64,000 nt of DNA, taken from assembly GCA_963725425.1 (NCBI GenBank), contig CAVRYJ010000011.1:62001-126000 (forward strand), read 5' to 3'. Position 1 is the stretch's first letter, and every line of letters begins with the position of its first letter. The position numbers were made by a program, and so were the translations under genes. Shown here piece after piece: positions 35,172-44,666 of this stretch. The notes beneath the pieces are model-generated. The model saw nothing but the letters and a program-made list of their open reading frames with translations, was not told where the DNA came from and ran no database searches. Origin of the DNA: Clostridium_I sp963725425 (GTDB lineage: Bacteria; Bacillota; Clostridia; Clostridiales; Clostridiaceae).

Positions 35172-35507
35172 ATGGATATATTAGATAACCCTTTGTTAAA
35201 AGCACTTTTAAATGAAGATATCCCATTCTCCGAGGTTATGAACTCATTTAATATAAAAAGCACTATAGCCTTCAATATACCGCCAAACATTCTTGGATTT
35301 GTTTATTTAAGTAGGCGTGGGAATTATCATCTTATATTGAATGGTGCGATAAATTATGAAACACAATGTAAAGTGTTTATACATGAAGTTAAACACATTG
35401 TTTATGATATGCCTAAAATTGGCTATATGATAGGATTGGACATGCAGTATACCTACATGGAGAAATCTGCTGATAAAATTGCTGATAATTTATATAATGT
35501 TAAATAG
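35172..35507 (+). CDS. ImmA/IrrE-family metallopeptidase
   Basis: The zinc-binding HExxH motif appears as HEVKH near residue 71 and is followed by a Glu-rich segment (YMEKSADKIADNL) that can supply the third ligand. ATG 35172 has a better-spaced ribosome site than GTG 35163. The gene lies 24 bases after the repressor. In ICEs and phages such enzymes cleave the cognate XRE repressor on DNA damage. Confidence 0.8.
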   Translation: MDILDNPLLKALLNEDIPFSEVMNSFNIKSTIAFNIPPNILGFVYLSRRGNYHLILNGAINYETQCKVFIHEVKHIVYDMPKIGYMIGLDMQYTYMEKSADKIADNLYNVK

Positions 35508-35736
35508 TTTACTCAGACTTTTAATCTGAGTTTTATATTTACCTTATGGAGAAAATTTTGTATTATTAAATATATATTATACAAATCATTATTAAAAATG
35601 TAATTATTGATAATTCATACAACTATGATTAAAGAATTTAATTTTATTACTAATTATAGTAACTTTGGGTGTATTAGTGAATTTTTTGAATTGTCTGCGC
35701 CTATTTCTGAATTTAAATCTAGGAAGTGATATTTAA

Positions 35737-36441
35737 ATGGGTCTTATATTAAATGTTCCCTACAGTGAAAAAGATAAAGCTAAAATCTTGGGAAGTAGAT
35801 GGAATCCAGAATTAAAAAAGTGGTTTTATTCTTTTGATAATCACTATAGTTTTAGCAATTTCAAAAGTAACTATACTTCATTTAAAAAATGGCTAAGCAA
35901 TAAAGAAACAAATCTTATTATATTTGATCAAGTTTATATTTGTGAGCTTTATAGCACTTGTTACAAATGCCATAATTCAATGAAAGTAATTCTTTTAGCA
36001 ACTGATCATTATTTTGATGCACAATCACTAACATATGGTAAGACTTCATTCAGTGTTCTATTTTTTACTGAATCTGTTAGCAATGTAAATATAACAAATT
36101 TTCTAAAAAACAACTTTAATTACTTTCCTTCATATACACAAACATCAAAGAAAACATATTTTTGTAACCACTGTGTACGCTGTGGAAGTGTTTCTGGTGA
36201 TTTTTATTTAGTACATAATTTATTAAATTCGGCGGGTCTTGCTAGTCCGGCAGATTATATTGAATCATTAGTAGATATTACTAAACATGAAATGTACGAT
36301 GCCAGCCAGCTGAATTTTAAAAAGTCTGTGACTCATAAGATTATATTAAAGGAAGCTATGGAATTACATACAAATAAAAAATTCATATGTGGAAGTAATG
36401 ACATACTGCATTTTTCAAAATTCAAAGAAATTACAATTTGA
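35737..36441 (+). CDS. DUF5710-type protein with cysteine pairs (234 aa)
   Basis: Residues about 1-50 (LNVPYSEKDKAKILGSRWNPELKKWFYS) match the DUF5710 domain found in topoisomerase/primase-associated and plasmid proteins. Further along are two cysteine-rich motifs (CELYSTCYKCHNSM near 67-80; FCNHCVRCGS near 140-150) that could bind zinc. It lies between the repressor module and the integrase. A DNA-related role is likely but unproven. Confidence 0.6.
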   Translation: MGLILNVPYSEKDKAKILGSRWNPELKKWFYSFDNHYSFSNFKSNYTSFKKWLSNKETNLIIFDQVYICELYSTCYKCHNSMKVILLATDHYFDAQSLTYGKTSFSVLFFTESVSNVNITNFLKNNFNYFPSYTQTSKKTYFCNHCVRCGSVSGDFYLVHNLLNSAGLASPADYIESLVDITKHEMYDASQLNFKKSVTHKIILKEAMELHTNKKFICGSNDILHFSKFKEITI

Positions 36442-36630
36442 AAATTAAAGTTAAACAATCTCATAATGAAATAATACATAACAATGATTTGGTGTATTAC
36501 TATCACTATTGTTATTGCCGTTGCTACAATTGTAGAATAAATGTTTGTTGATTTATCTATAGTCAACAGAACACTTTAGTAATAAATTTGCTAAAGTGTT
36601 TATTTTTAAATGTTAAGGATGGTGTTAATT

Positions 36631-38289
36631 ATGATAGCAGCAATCTACTCAAGGAAGTCAAAATTCACCGGAAAAGGTGAATCCATAGAAAATCAAATAC
36701 AGCTCTGCAAAGAGTATGCTAAATTACAATTAAGAAATAATAATATAACTAAATTCTTAATCTATGAAGATGAAGGCTTTTCTGGGGGAAATACAAAACG
36801 TCCTGAATTCCAAAAACTTATGGAAGATGCCAAACTTAAAAAGTTTGATGTACTTATATGCTATAGACTAGACCGTATAAGCAGAAATGTATCGGATTTC
36901 TCTTCAACTCTTGAAAGTCTACAAAATTATGATATAGATTTTATAAGCATAAGAGAACAATTTGACACGAGTACTCCTATGGGGCGAGCAATGATTTATA
37001 TAGCTTCTGTCTTTGCACAATTAGAACGTGAAACTATTGCAGAGAGAGTAAAAGACAATATGCTTGAATTAAGCAAAACTGGGAGATGGCTTGGTGGTAT
37101 TGCTCCTATAGGCTATAGTTCAGATCCAATTATATATTTTGATGCCGATATGAATCAAAGGACAATGGTTAAACTTAAACAAGTACCTGGTGAACTAAAT
37201 ATAGTAAAATTATTATATAAAAAATACTTAGAGTTAAAGAGTTTATCTAAGGTGGAAACTTATGCTCTTCAAAATAGTATTAAAACAAGGCGTGGTTCTG
37301 ATTTTACAAAAGGTAATATACGAATTGTCTTAACTAATCCTGTATATGTTAAAGCAACAGAAGATACATTTAGTTATTTAGAAAGTGAAGGTATAACTAC
37401 TTGTGGTATTCCTGATGGGGAACATGGACTTCTTAGCTATAATAAGCAAAAATCTGTATCAAATACCAATGGTAATACAGTAAGGGTATATAGAGAAAAA
37501 TCTGAATGGATAGCTGCTATAAGCTCTCAGAAAGGTGTAATTGAATCTAATGATTGGCTTGAAGTACAAAAAATGTTAAATGAAAATAAAGACACATTTC
37601 CAAATGAAGGTAAAACTCATAATGCACTTCTTACAGGTAAAATACGTTGTGCTAAGTGCGGAGGTACTATGCAAGTATCTCATGGTCACATAAGTAAAAA
37701 AACGGGTAAAACACTATATTATTATGGTTGCTCTATGAAAAGGCATTCTAAAAGTGTTAGGTGTAATAATAAGAATGCAAAAGTTGCTGAACTTGATCCA
37801 GTAGTAATCAATCAACTTAAAGAACTTTCCGTTAATAAGAAAGATTTGCTTGATAAATTAAGAAGACAGAATAAAAAGGCAGTAGAATTAAGTAATTCTT
37901 CAAATAAGGAAGAAACTTTAAATAACTTAATAGATGATAAAAATAAACAAATACAAAACTTAATTAGTAAACTAGCTATGGCTGATGATATCTCAGACTT
38001 ACTAATAGATAAAATTAGAGTAATAAAGAATGAAATTAAAGAATTAAAAGTACAGCTCAGTAATTTAACCAAAATAAACTCTGAGTTTAGTGATACTGAA
38101 TTGAATTTATCTTTTATAGAACTTATGCTTAATAAATGCTCTATGATAGATTCTTTACCTGATGAAGAAATAAAACAGCTTATAGATGTGCTCATAGATA
38201 ATATTACATGGGATGGTGAATCTTATGAGGTTAGCATAGATTTTATAGGCAGTAATCCAAAAGAACAAGAAGAGCCTAAAAAAAAATAG
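36631..38289 (+). CDS. large serine integrase (about 552 aa)
   Basis: The N-terminal catalytic domain (AAIYSRKSK with the likely nucleophile Ser; YEDEGFSGGNTKRPEF; RLDRISRN; ASVFAQLERE) is complete. It is followed by the recombinase domain, a zinc ribbon (RCAKCGGTM ... YYGCSMKRH) and a C-terminal coiled coil (about 410-490) that normally controls excision. Start 36631 is chosen by the AAGGATGGTG site. It sits 42 bases from the truncated yabG gene and should integrate and excise this element at that site. No directionality factor is obvious in the window. Confidence 0.9.
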   Translation: MIAAIYSRKSKFTGKGESIENQIQLCKEYAKLQLRNNNITKFLIYEDEGFSGGNTKRPEFQKLMEDAKLKKFDVLICYRLDRISRNVSDFSSTLESLQNYDIDFISIREQFDTSTPMGRAMIYIASVFAQLERETIAERVKDNMLELSKTGRWLGGIAPIGYSSDPIIYFDADMNQRTMVKLKQVPGELNIVKLLYKKYLELKSLSKVETYALQNSIKTRRGSDFTKGNIRIVLTNPVYVKATEDTFSYLESEGITTCGIPDGEHGLLSYNKQKSVSNTNGNTVRVYREKSEWIAAISSQKGVIESNDWLEVQKMLNENKDTFPNEGKTHNALLTGKIRCAKCGGTMQVSHGHISKKTGKTLYYYGCSMKRHSKSVRCNNKNAKVAELDPVVINQLKELSVNKKDLLDKLRRQNKKAVELSNSSNKEETLNNLIDDKNKQIQNLISKLAMADDISDLLIDKIRVIKNEIKELKVQLSNLTKINSEFSDTELNLSFIELMLNKCSMIDSLPDEEIKQLIDVLIDNITWDGESYEVSIDFIGSNPKEQEEPKKK

Positions 38290-38334
38290 CTCTTCTATTA
38301 CCTTCTATTACCAAATTATCGCACTTTGGTTCAA
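38290..38334. other. attachment-site junction (candidate attR)
   Basis: Between the integrase stop and the last yabG codon. It carries the direct repeat TTCTATTACC (38293-38302, 38303-38312). The crossover should fall near TTCAATTAGCTCCAGC, the codons GAGAN of yabG. The partner site is not in the window. Confidence 0.6.
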
Positions 38335-39017
38335 TTAGCTCCAGCATCTAAAATTGCTTCGTAACAACTTTGACATGCTCCAGCATATATAACTAAATTA
38401 TCATAACCTGGTTCATATTCTCTTAGCCTTGCCACCGAATCAACAAAATATTTTGAATTTCTATAATTATTTAAATCAATGTAATCCTTGGTCTCTTTAG
38501 ATATACCATCATGTCCAGTTATAACAACTATATCTGGCTTCACTTCTTTTACAATATCAACTATTTGATCTGGTTGCTCACTTTCTAAAACAACTCTACC
38601 TACTGCATCAATTGAAAGTTGTCTATAAACCTTTAAACATACATCTAAATAAGCTGCATCACCATCTAAGTGTAATATTCTTCCTGGCCTCCTAAATGAC
38701 ATACCCTCATCAAAATTAATAGAATTAATTTTGACCTGCTTTAAATCTCTGTATTTTTTTTTAAATGGTGTGTTATTTCTATTGTTTACAATACTTCTAA
38801 TAGATTCGTTTACCTTTTTATTGAAAACGAGTTCTGCTTTTCCAAAACTATCTTCCTTTACCTCTTCCAAGTCATCTATTTTTGCATCTGCAACTATTCT
38901 TAAATTAACCCCATTCAGTACATATACAACATTATTATCAACATGTTTAATATCAATAATCTTAAAAGTTATATCTCTATTATATGATTTTCTAACTACC
39001 GTATCCCCTATTTTCAT
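38331..39017 (-). pseudogene. yabG: sporulation protease YabG, C-terminally truncated
   Basis: MKIGDTVVRKSYNRDITFKI, ILHLDGDAAYLDVCLKVYRQ and NNYRNSKYFVDSVARLREYE are clear YabG signatures. YabG processes spore-coat and coat-associated proteins late in sporulation. Bacillus YabG is about 290 residues; this frame ends at residue 228, right after GACQSCYEAILDAGAN. The normal C-terminus is missing. The stop comes from element sequence, not from a point mutation. If the element excises precisely in the mother cell, the gene could be rebuilt, as with the skin element in sigK. Confidence 0.85.
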
Positions 39018-39132
39018 ATATAAACTCCATCAAATTGCTACTATTACATACTATTACTCAACTACAAATAATGTTAATGATTATTTATGAAAACCACTAA
39101 AAATAATTTTAAAGTAGATAGTTGTATATTAT

Positions 39133-39288
39133 TAGTTAAAAGTTAAAAGTTAAGAGTTGTCAGTTAAGGAAATTTTGCCTTATGGCAAAATAATTTTAAT
39201 ATTTAAATCAATTTCTCTGCTTCTGCAGAAAAATTCTCCTTAACTTTTAACTTTTAACTCTTAACTTTTAACTCTTAACTCTTAACTT
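39133..39288. repeat. interspersed repeat with inverted heptamer arrays
   Basis: The left part has tandem GTTAAAA / GTTAAGA units, the right part the inverse (TTAACTC, TTAACTT). In between are hairpins TTTTGCCTTATGGCAAAA and TTCTGCAGAA. A half copy with the same order is at 45898-45957. Confidence 0.65.
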
Positions 39289-39291
39289 TTT

Positions 39292-40296
39292 TTACTCGCT
39301 TTGGTCATACATTATTTTAAAATCTTCAATAAACTTATTAAACTTTTCTCTCTCATCAACTAGCTCTTGTATTTTTTTATTAAAGGTACTTTGTCCCCAA
39401 TTTACTTCATTGTAATAAAATCGATTAGATAGTCTCCAAAAACGCTGTGGAAAAAGAAGAAATGCAAACAGTACCCTGTATTCTCTTTCTTCTAATGGAC
39501 TAATTTCATTGTATGCATCAATTATTAGTTTTGCATATTCAATATTCCAATCGCATCTCTTTAAAACCTTTATCATATAGTTTGATATATCATAGACTCT
39601 AATTTCTCTTTTGCAATAATCAAAATCTATAACGTTAACCTTGTCTTCCTTATCTATAATTATGTTGTGGTAGGTATAATCATGGTGGCAAAATCCCTTT
39701 TCCTCTTCAGTTTTCCGGCATAAGTTCATATATTCTGAATTATTTAAAATTTTTATTGACTTCAACCCTATTTGTTTGAAATAATCAACGTTTTTTATAT
39801 AACATAGGTCAAAAGGAGATTTTCTTCCCTTTTTTCTTCCCATATCTCTCATTTTTTCAAATGATTTTACTCTCTTTTCCATAAGATGTGTCCATCTTCC
39901 TAAATCAGTTTTAAGTTTACTGTTTTCTGGTGGTTCATACCCCTTTGATCTTTCATGTAAAACTGCAAGTGTTTTTGAAGACTTTATCAAATCTTCCTTT
40001 TGGTAAAAATTGCATTCCCTACCTTCAAGCCACTCTGAAAGAGTATATATATCTTCATTTACAAGTGCATAAGGGTTTCCATTTATATTTAAGCTATATC
40101 TATCTACACCGGTAAATCCTTTTAAAATAAGATGTTCTTTAGCCGCATAGACAAATAGAAGCTTTTGAATGCCATAATCAATTTTTTTAAGGCACTTAAA
40201 TCCCTTATTTGTTTTTAAATAGTATACCCCTCGATTGGGTTTAATTGATTCAATTTTAATATCAAATTGCCTCTCAATTTCAAATTCTCGCATCAT
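39292..40296 (-). CDS. cotS: CotS-family spore-coat protein
   Basis: ATG 40296 follows GGGAGGTGA. The kinase-like (aminoglycoside-phosphotransferase) fold has the catalytic loop HHDYTYHNIIID and the metal-binding DFDYC, so it may be active. CotS-family proteins are late coat components or sugar/nucleotide-modifying enzymes in the mother cell. It is adjacent to yabG, also a mother-cell gene. Confidence 0.8.
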   Translation of the reverse strand: MMREFEIERQFDIKIESIKPNRGVYYLKTNKGFKCLKKIDYGIQKLLFVYAAKEHLILKGFTGVDRYSLNINGNPYALVNEDIYTLSEWLEGRECNFYQKEDLIKSSKTLAVLHERSKGYEPPENSKLKTDLGRWTHLMEKRVKSFEKMRDMGRKKGRKSPFDLCYIKNVDYFKQIGLKSIKILNNSEYMNLCRKTEEEKGFCHHDYTYHNIIIDKEDKVNVIDFDYCKREIRVYDISNYMIKVLKRCDWNIEYAKLIIDAYNEISPLEEREYRVLFAFLLFPQRFWRLSNRFYYNEVNWGQSTFNKKIQELVDEREKFNKFIEDFKIMYDQSE

Positions 40297-40418
40297 ACTA
40301 ATCACCTCCCATAAAATATGTATATGAGTATGGTATTTTATTTAGAATGATAAATAACATTAACAATTTATTGTATGTTTTAATATAATAAACTGAAGAA
40401 ATAATGAGGGAAAAGCTT

Positions 40419-41549
40419 ATGAAAATAGGAATTGATGCAAGAGCTGCTAAATTGTATAGGGGGACTGGTATTGGAACCTACACCTTTCAGTTAATAAACT
40501 CCTTAAATAAAATCGATTATAAAAACAATTACTTACTATTTATGCCTAACTCTTCTAGGCTGGATATAGATTTTTCAAAAAATTTTACCATAAATAATAT
40601 AGATGAAAAAGACACATCTGGCTTTTGGTCTGCGGTAAATATTCCAAATATTTTAAGTGGAAAAGATATAGATTTATACCATGTACCTCAAAATGGAGTG
40701 GGACTCCCACAAGAAAAAAAATGTCCATTTATTATAACGCTTCACGACGTGATTCCAATTAAGATGCCTGACACTGTCAGTGATAAATATCTCCATATTT
40801 TTAATCATGAACTTCCCAAAGTACTTCCACTGTGTGATGGTATTATAACTGTATCAGAATTTTCAAAAAAGGATATTTCAAAAGCATTTAATTTTCCTGA
40901 AAATAAAATACACGTTACCTATCTTGGCGCTGAAGAAATTTATAAACCTTTAGATAGAGATTTTTGTAAAAAGATAATTTCAAAATACTATGGTTTGTCA
41001 GACGATTTTATACTATATGTAGGAGGATTTAGCCCTCGCAAAAATATTTTTGGACTAATTTATGCCTTTAGCAAACTCCTATCAAAAAGTTCAAGAAATT
41101 TAAAGCTTGTAATTGCTGGTAAAAAAGGAGAGTCCTTTGAAAAATATAGAGAATTCACAGAAAAGCTTCAAATTGTGAATAGCGTTATTTTTCCTGGCTT
41201 TATTCCTTTAGAACACATGCCCTATCTTTACAATTGTGCTAAACTATTTGTTTATTTATCCTTTTATGAGGGTTTTGGACTTCCTCCCATCGAGGCTATG
41301 GCCTGTGGAGTACCTGTTATAGCTTCAAATGTTACATCACTTCCTGAAATATTAAAGGATTCTGCTTTATTTGTTGATCCGTATAGTCAGAATGATATCT
41401 GTGAAGCACTTCACAACTGCTTGTACGACACATTGCTAAGGGAAAACCTAATTATAAAGGGTTTAATCCTAAGTAATGAATTAAAATGGTCATATACAGC
41501 AAAACGCACCTTGGAAGTATATAATCATGTTGTATTCCATCAGAAATAG
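40419..41549 (+). CDS. GT4-family glycosyltransferase (376 aa)
   Basis: The N-terminal GRGIG-type loop (LYRGTGIGTYTFQ) and the C-terminal nucleotide-sugar motif EGFGLPPIEAMACGVPVI identify a retaining GT-B glycosyltransferase. It is embedded among CotS genes, so it probably glycosylates spore-coat or spore-surface components. ATG 40419 is chosen because GAGGG precedes it. Confidence 0.85.
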   Translation: MKIGIDARAAKLYRGTGIGTYTFQLINSLNKIDYKNNYLLFMPNSSRLDIDFSKNFTINNIDEKDTSGFWSAVNIPNILSGKDIDLYHVPQNGVGLPQEKKCPFIITLHDVIPIKMPDTVSDKYLHIFNHELPKVLPLCDGIITVSEFSKKDISKAFNFPENKIHVTYLGAEEIYKPLDRDFCKKIISKYYGLSDDFILYVGGFSPRKNIFGLIYAFSKLLSKSSRNLKLVIAGKKGESFEKYREFTEKLQIVNSVIFPGFIPLEHMPYLYNCAKLFVYLSFYEGFGLPPIEAMACGVPVIASNVTSLPEILKDSALFVDPYSQNDICEALHNCLYDTLLRENLIIKGLILSNELKWSYTAKRTLEVYNHVVFHQK

Positions 41550-41644
41550 CTAGCCAGTGTGTTAGGCATCATCAAAAAAAATAGCAAGTCAGTATTCCGG
41601 TTTTCTTTATTGTGTGTTAATCTATTTCTTATTCCTAAATAATC

Positions 41645-41681
41645 AAAACGCTATTACCTTAAACAAAGGTAATAGCGTTTT
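41645..41681. terminator. bidirectional terminator
   Basis: AAAACGCTATTACCTT and AAGGTAATAGCGTTTT form a perfect 16-bp stem with a 5-base loop between convergent genes. Confidence 0.8.
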
Positions 41682-41686
41682 CTAAT

Positions 41687-42709
41687 TCATATTTGATAGT
41701 TGTAAAAACTCTCTAGGAAATCAATCCTTGCTTCCTCAAGTTTAAGCTTTCTATTTAATTTTGCAATAAATACCTGTTCTTCCCATTCCTTTCTTCTAGT
41801 ATAATAATCCTTTGCTATCTCATAAAAGTCCTCTGGAAAAGTTAGCATACTGAAAAGAATATTTAATTCATTATTACTTAGAGTATTAGTTAATCTATAA
41901 TTACTTATTATTACCTTAGCCTTTTCTATATCTAGGGGGATGTTTTTGTTAACTTTATTGATAAAATTACATATATCATGAATTTTAAGATCAATCATTG
42001 CAAAATCAAAATCAATAAAATATGCTTTGCTATTCTTAATAATTATATTATGATGAGCTAAATTGTGGTGGCAAAGTGCTATTTTATCCTCTTCACTACA
42101 CAGTTTATAATAAAGATTTTTATTTAACAGAGATATACTCTCTTCTGTTTTTTTTATATAACTATCTACATTTTTTAGGAATATATTATCGAATTCCCGC
42201 TTATTTTCATAAAGATTAGCCATTTTTTTTAAGAATAACAATTCTTCTTTTTTCCTATTTAAATCACCTATGAGATTCCCACATATATACTTGCTAGAAT
42301 TTTTATACCTAAACCCTTCTGATGCCTTATGAAGTTCTCCAATTCCTTGTGATGCAATTCCAAGATCTACAAGATTACTAAATTCACACTCTTTTCCTTC
42401 CACCATATTCATGACACAATAAATTTCACCCTTCCATTCTTCATAAATCTTATTATCTATAGTTTGTTCAAATTCAATCACCCTATCAAAATTAATCTTT
42501 ATATAGTTTAAGGCATTAGTTATAAATTCAAATTCTTCTAAGGTATAATCAATTTTTTTCAATACTTTATTTCCTCTATCAGTAACAAGTATATATACTT
42601 TTCTAAGAGGCATAACATCATATACCTTAAGTTTAAATTTATCAAAAAGCTTTATATCTAAATCATATTTTGATAGATAATTTTTATCCAAATACCCTAC
42701 ATCTAACAT
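41687..42709 (-). CDS. CotS-family spore-coat protein (340 aa)
   Basis: It has the same kinase-like fold as the gene at 39292: CHHNLAHHNIIIKNSKAYFIDFDF carries the catalytic loop and DFD. The Asp in the first motif is replaced by Asn (HHNLAHHN), so activity may differ. Its start overlaps the end of the next upstream gene by 7 bases, in one leftward operon. Confidence 0.75.
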   Translation of the reverse strand: MLDVGYLDKNYLSKYDLDIKLFDKFKLKVYDVMPLRKVYILVTDRGNKVLKKIDYTLEEFEFITNALNYIKINFDRVIEFEQTIDNKIYEEWKGEIYCVMNMVEGKECEFSNLVDLGIASQGIGELHKASEGFRYKNSSKYICGNLIGDLNRKKEELLFLKKMANLYENKREFDNIFLKNVDSYIKKTEESISLLNKNLYYKLCSEEDKIALCHHNLAHHNIIIKNSKAYFIDFDFAMIDLKIHDICNFINKVNKNIPLDIEKAKVIISNYRLTNTLSNNELNILFSMLTFPEDFYEIAKDYYTRRKEWEEQVFIAKLNRKLKLEEARIDFLESFYNYQI

Positions 42710-43479
42710 ATATTCGCCCCCAATAATAGGCTTTCCCCATCTCTTTGCATTGCATCTTTTAGCTTGAACTTATAGTAATCCACATTAAATCTGTTTTTCT
42801 TTAATCTATACCTTTCTGAGCACTTCATATACTCATGAGGGTATGATGAAAGTGCTAGCATAAACATATAACTATTTTTATCTAATCCCTGAAGTTCACA
42901 AAAATAATTTATTATTTTGTTATAGTCCATGACTATGTCATTTCTTTTTAACTTTCTAATTAAATATATCACGTCCATTTCAATTAGGTTGTAAGCGCAT
43001 CTGTTAAGGCTAGCTATTTCAATGCTATCTTTTTTTCTAATATTATTTAAATATGTTATTCCAAGACATAATTCAGACCTTTTCATACTTCTTTTAACAA
43101 GCCCTAAATAGTCAGAGTCATTTACTACATTGATGCACTCTTCTGCCCTCTCTAGGTATACATCTGAGGTTTCAATAAGAGTGTTCTCAAACTCATTAAT
43201 ATAATCTTTTGATTTTATAGTTCTCAATGTCTTTGATAAGTTTTTTATCCATATCTTATACTTCTCAACTGTTTTACCAATCTTGTTATTTATCGCCTTA
43301 TATGTCGTGCCTTCATATTCCATTGCTGCTTTTTGGAATTGATAGATTGCCTCAATTTGATCCAAGACAATATTTTCTGTTATGCTTTTGGGTATTTTCT
43401 CATCATTAAAATTTCCAATTATTCTAAAATCTTTTTCTATAAGGTATTGTTCCAAACTAACCCTATTAATTTCTGACAT
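42703..43479 (-). CDS. CotS-related protein without catalytic motif (258 aa)
   Basis: The sequence shows the helical C-terminal pattern seen in CotS-family proteins (MLALSSYPHEYMKCSERY, as LLFPQRFWRLSNRF in the paralogue) but no HxDxxxxN or DFD. It therefore looks like a degenerate, structural member. It is co-oriented with the CotS genes on both sides and overlaps the downstream one. Confidence 0.55.
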   Translation of the reverse strand: MSEINRVSLEQYLIEKDFRIIGNFNDEKIPKSITENIVLDQIEAIYQFQKAAMEYEGTTYKAINNKIGKTVEKYKIWIKNLSKTLRTIKSKDYINEFENTLIETSDVYLERAEECINVVNDSDYLGLVKRSMKRSELCLGITYLNNIRKKDSIEIASLNRCAYNLIEMDVIYLIRKLKRNDIVMDYNKIINYFCELQGLDKNSYMFMLALSSYPHEYMKCSERYRLKKNRFNVDYYKFKLKDAMQRDGESLLLGANIC

Positions 43480-43517
43480 ATACTCACCTCGCTTTATGGT
43501 GTTTAATCTTTCTTGTT

Positions 43518-44527
43518 CTAGCTTTTGTATTGTAGTCTACTAAATTCCCCAATGAATTCTTGTCTTTCATTTCTGTCCACTTCTATTTTCTTTAATTTAC
43601 TCAGGAAATTTTCCTCTTCCCAAGGCTGATTTTCTAAGTAATACTGAAGCCCAATCTGCCAGAATTCTTGTGGAAATTCCATAAATGCAGCCATAATGAC
43701 TATATCGTCTTTAAGCACTGGATATATTGAACTATACGCATCTAAAATATAAACAGCACTGCTTAAATCCCACTTTCCATTTTTCATTTTTCTTATTAAA
43801 AGACTAGATAGGTCATGAAGATGTGTATCCAGAATACAATAATCAAAATCTATTATGCTAACTTCTCCATTTTTATTTACAAGTACATTATGGTGTGCAT
43901 AATCATGATGACAAAATCCATTTTTCTTAATCTCAAGTTTCATTTTACTAATATAATCTGTAAATTTTAAATGCTCCATAGATTTTTCTGCTCTTTCAAT
44001 TTCTTCATTTATCATATTTGCATAACGTCTATCGAATTCCGTTTTTTGGTTTTACTTTCTATTATGTTTTTAAAATCCAGTATTTCTTCTTCTCTTGTTT
44101 TAAAAACCTCATTCCATTTTAGCCAGTTATCCCTTGGATGCATGTTTTTTGTTACAACGTAATTTTCACTTTTCTTATGAAGACTGGCAAGCGTGCCCGA
44201 TGCCAAAATCAAATCCATTGGATTATCATAATTGCATTCTCTCGCTGTGATCCATACTGTAAGATAAGCATAGTTCTCTCCAAAATTTATATAGTCATTA
44301 CCATTTTTGCTAAATATTATTTCAGGAATACTTATAAAACCATTTTTAATTAAATGTTTTATAGCTTCTAGAATAAATAAGAAATGCCCAAATTCATAAT
44401 GGACTACCTTCAAGCAAAAGTCTCCATCTTTACCTTCTAACCTGTAAACATTTTTTATCTTAACAGCATTAATTATATTTATATCATAATTATCATTTAC
44501 AAGTTTCACCACTTCGAAATCTTCCAA
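43518..44527 (-). pseudogene. CotS-family spore-coat protein, frameshifted
   Basis: The N-terminal half (TTG 44527 to a stop at 44012) and C-terminal half (43518-44015) together make one CotS protein of about 336 aa, with CHHDYAHHNVLVNKNGEVSI and DFDYC in the second half. The frames part at the six-T run 44042-44047 (six A on the coding strand). One more A restores the frame through TEFDRRYANMINEE. It may be a sequencing error, a real pseudogene, or a slippage site. Confidence 0.7.
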
Positions 44528-44666
44528 AGCTTATGCCCCCAGAAAGTATTGTTATGTTTTCATTATATGAATTCTCGTATAATTGTGTGAATACTGACAC
44601 ATTTGTAACATAAGAATAATATTATTAATATATGTAGCTTATTAATCAATTTTGAGGAGTGATAGG

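Noticed and set aside
1..36610. Left attachment site or yabG 3' fragment within the window
   Set aside because: No second copy of AATTAGCTCC or of YabG C-terminal codons was found, so the left end is outside the window.
38331..39017. yabG as an intact shorter homologue
   Set aside because: The frame ends within a conserved segment, at the junction with the integrase region, and lacks the last roughly 60 residues seen in the family.
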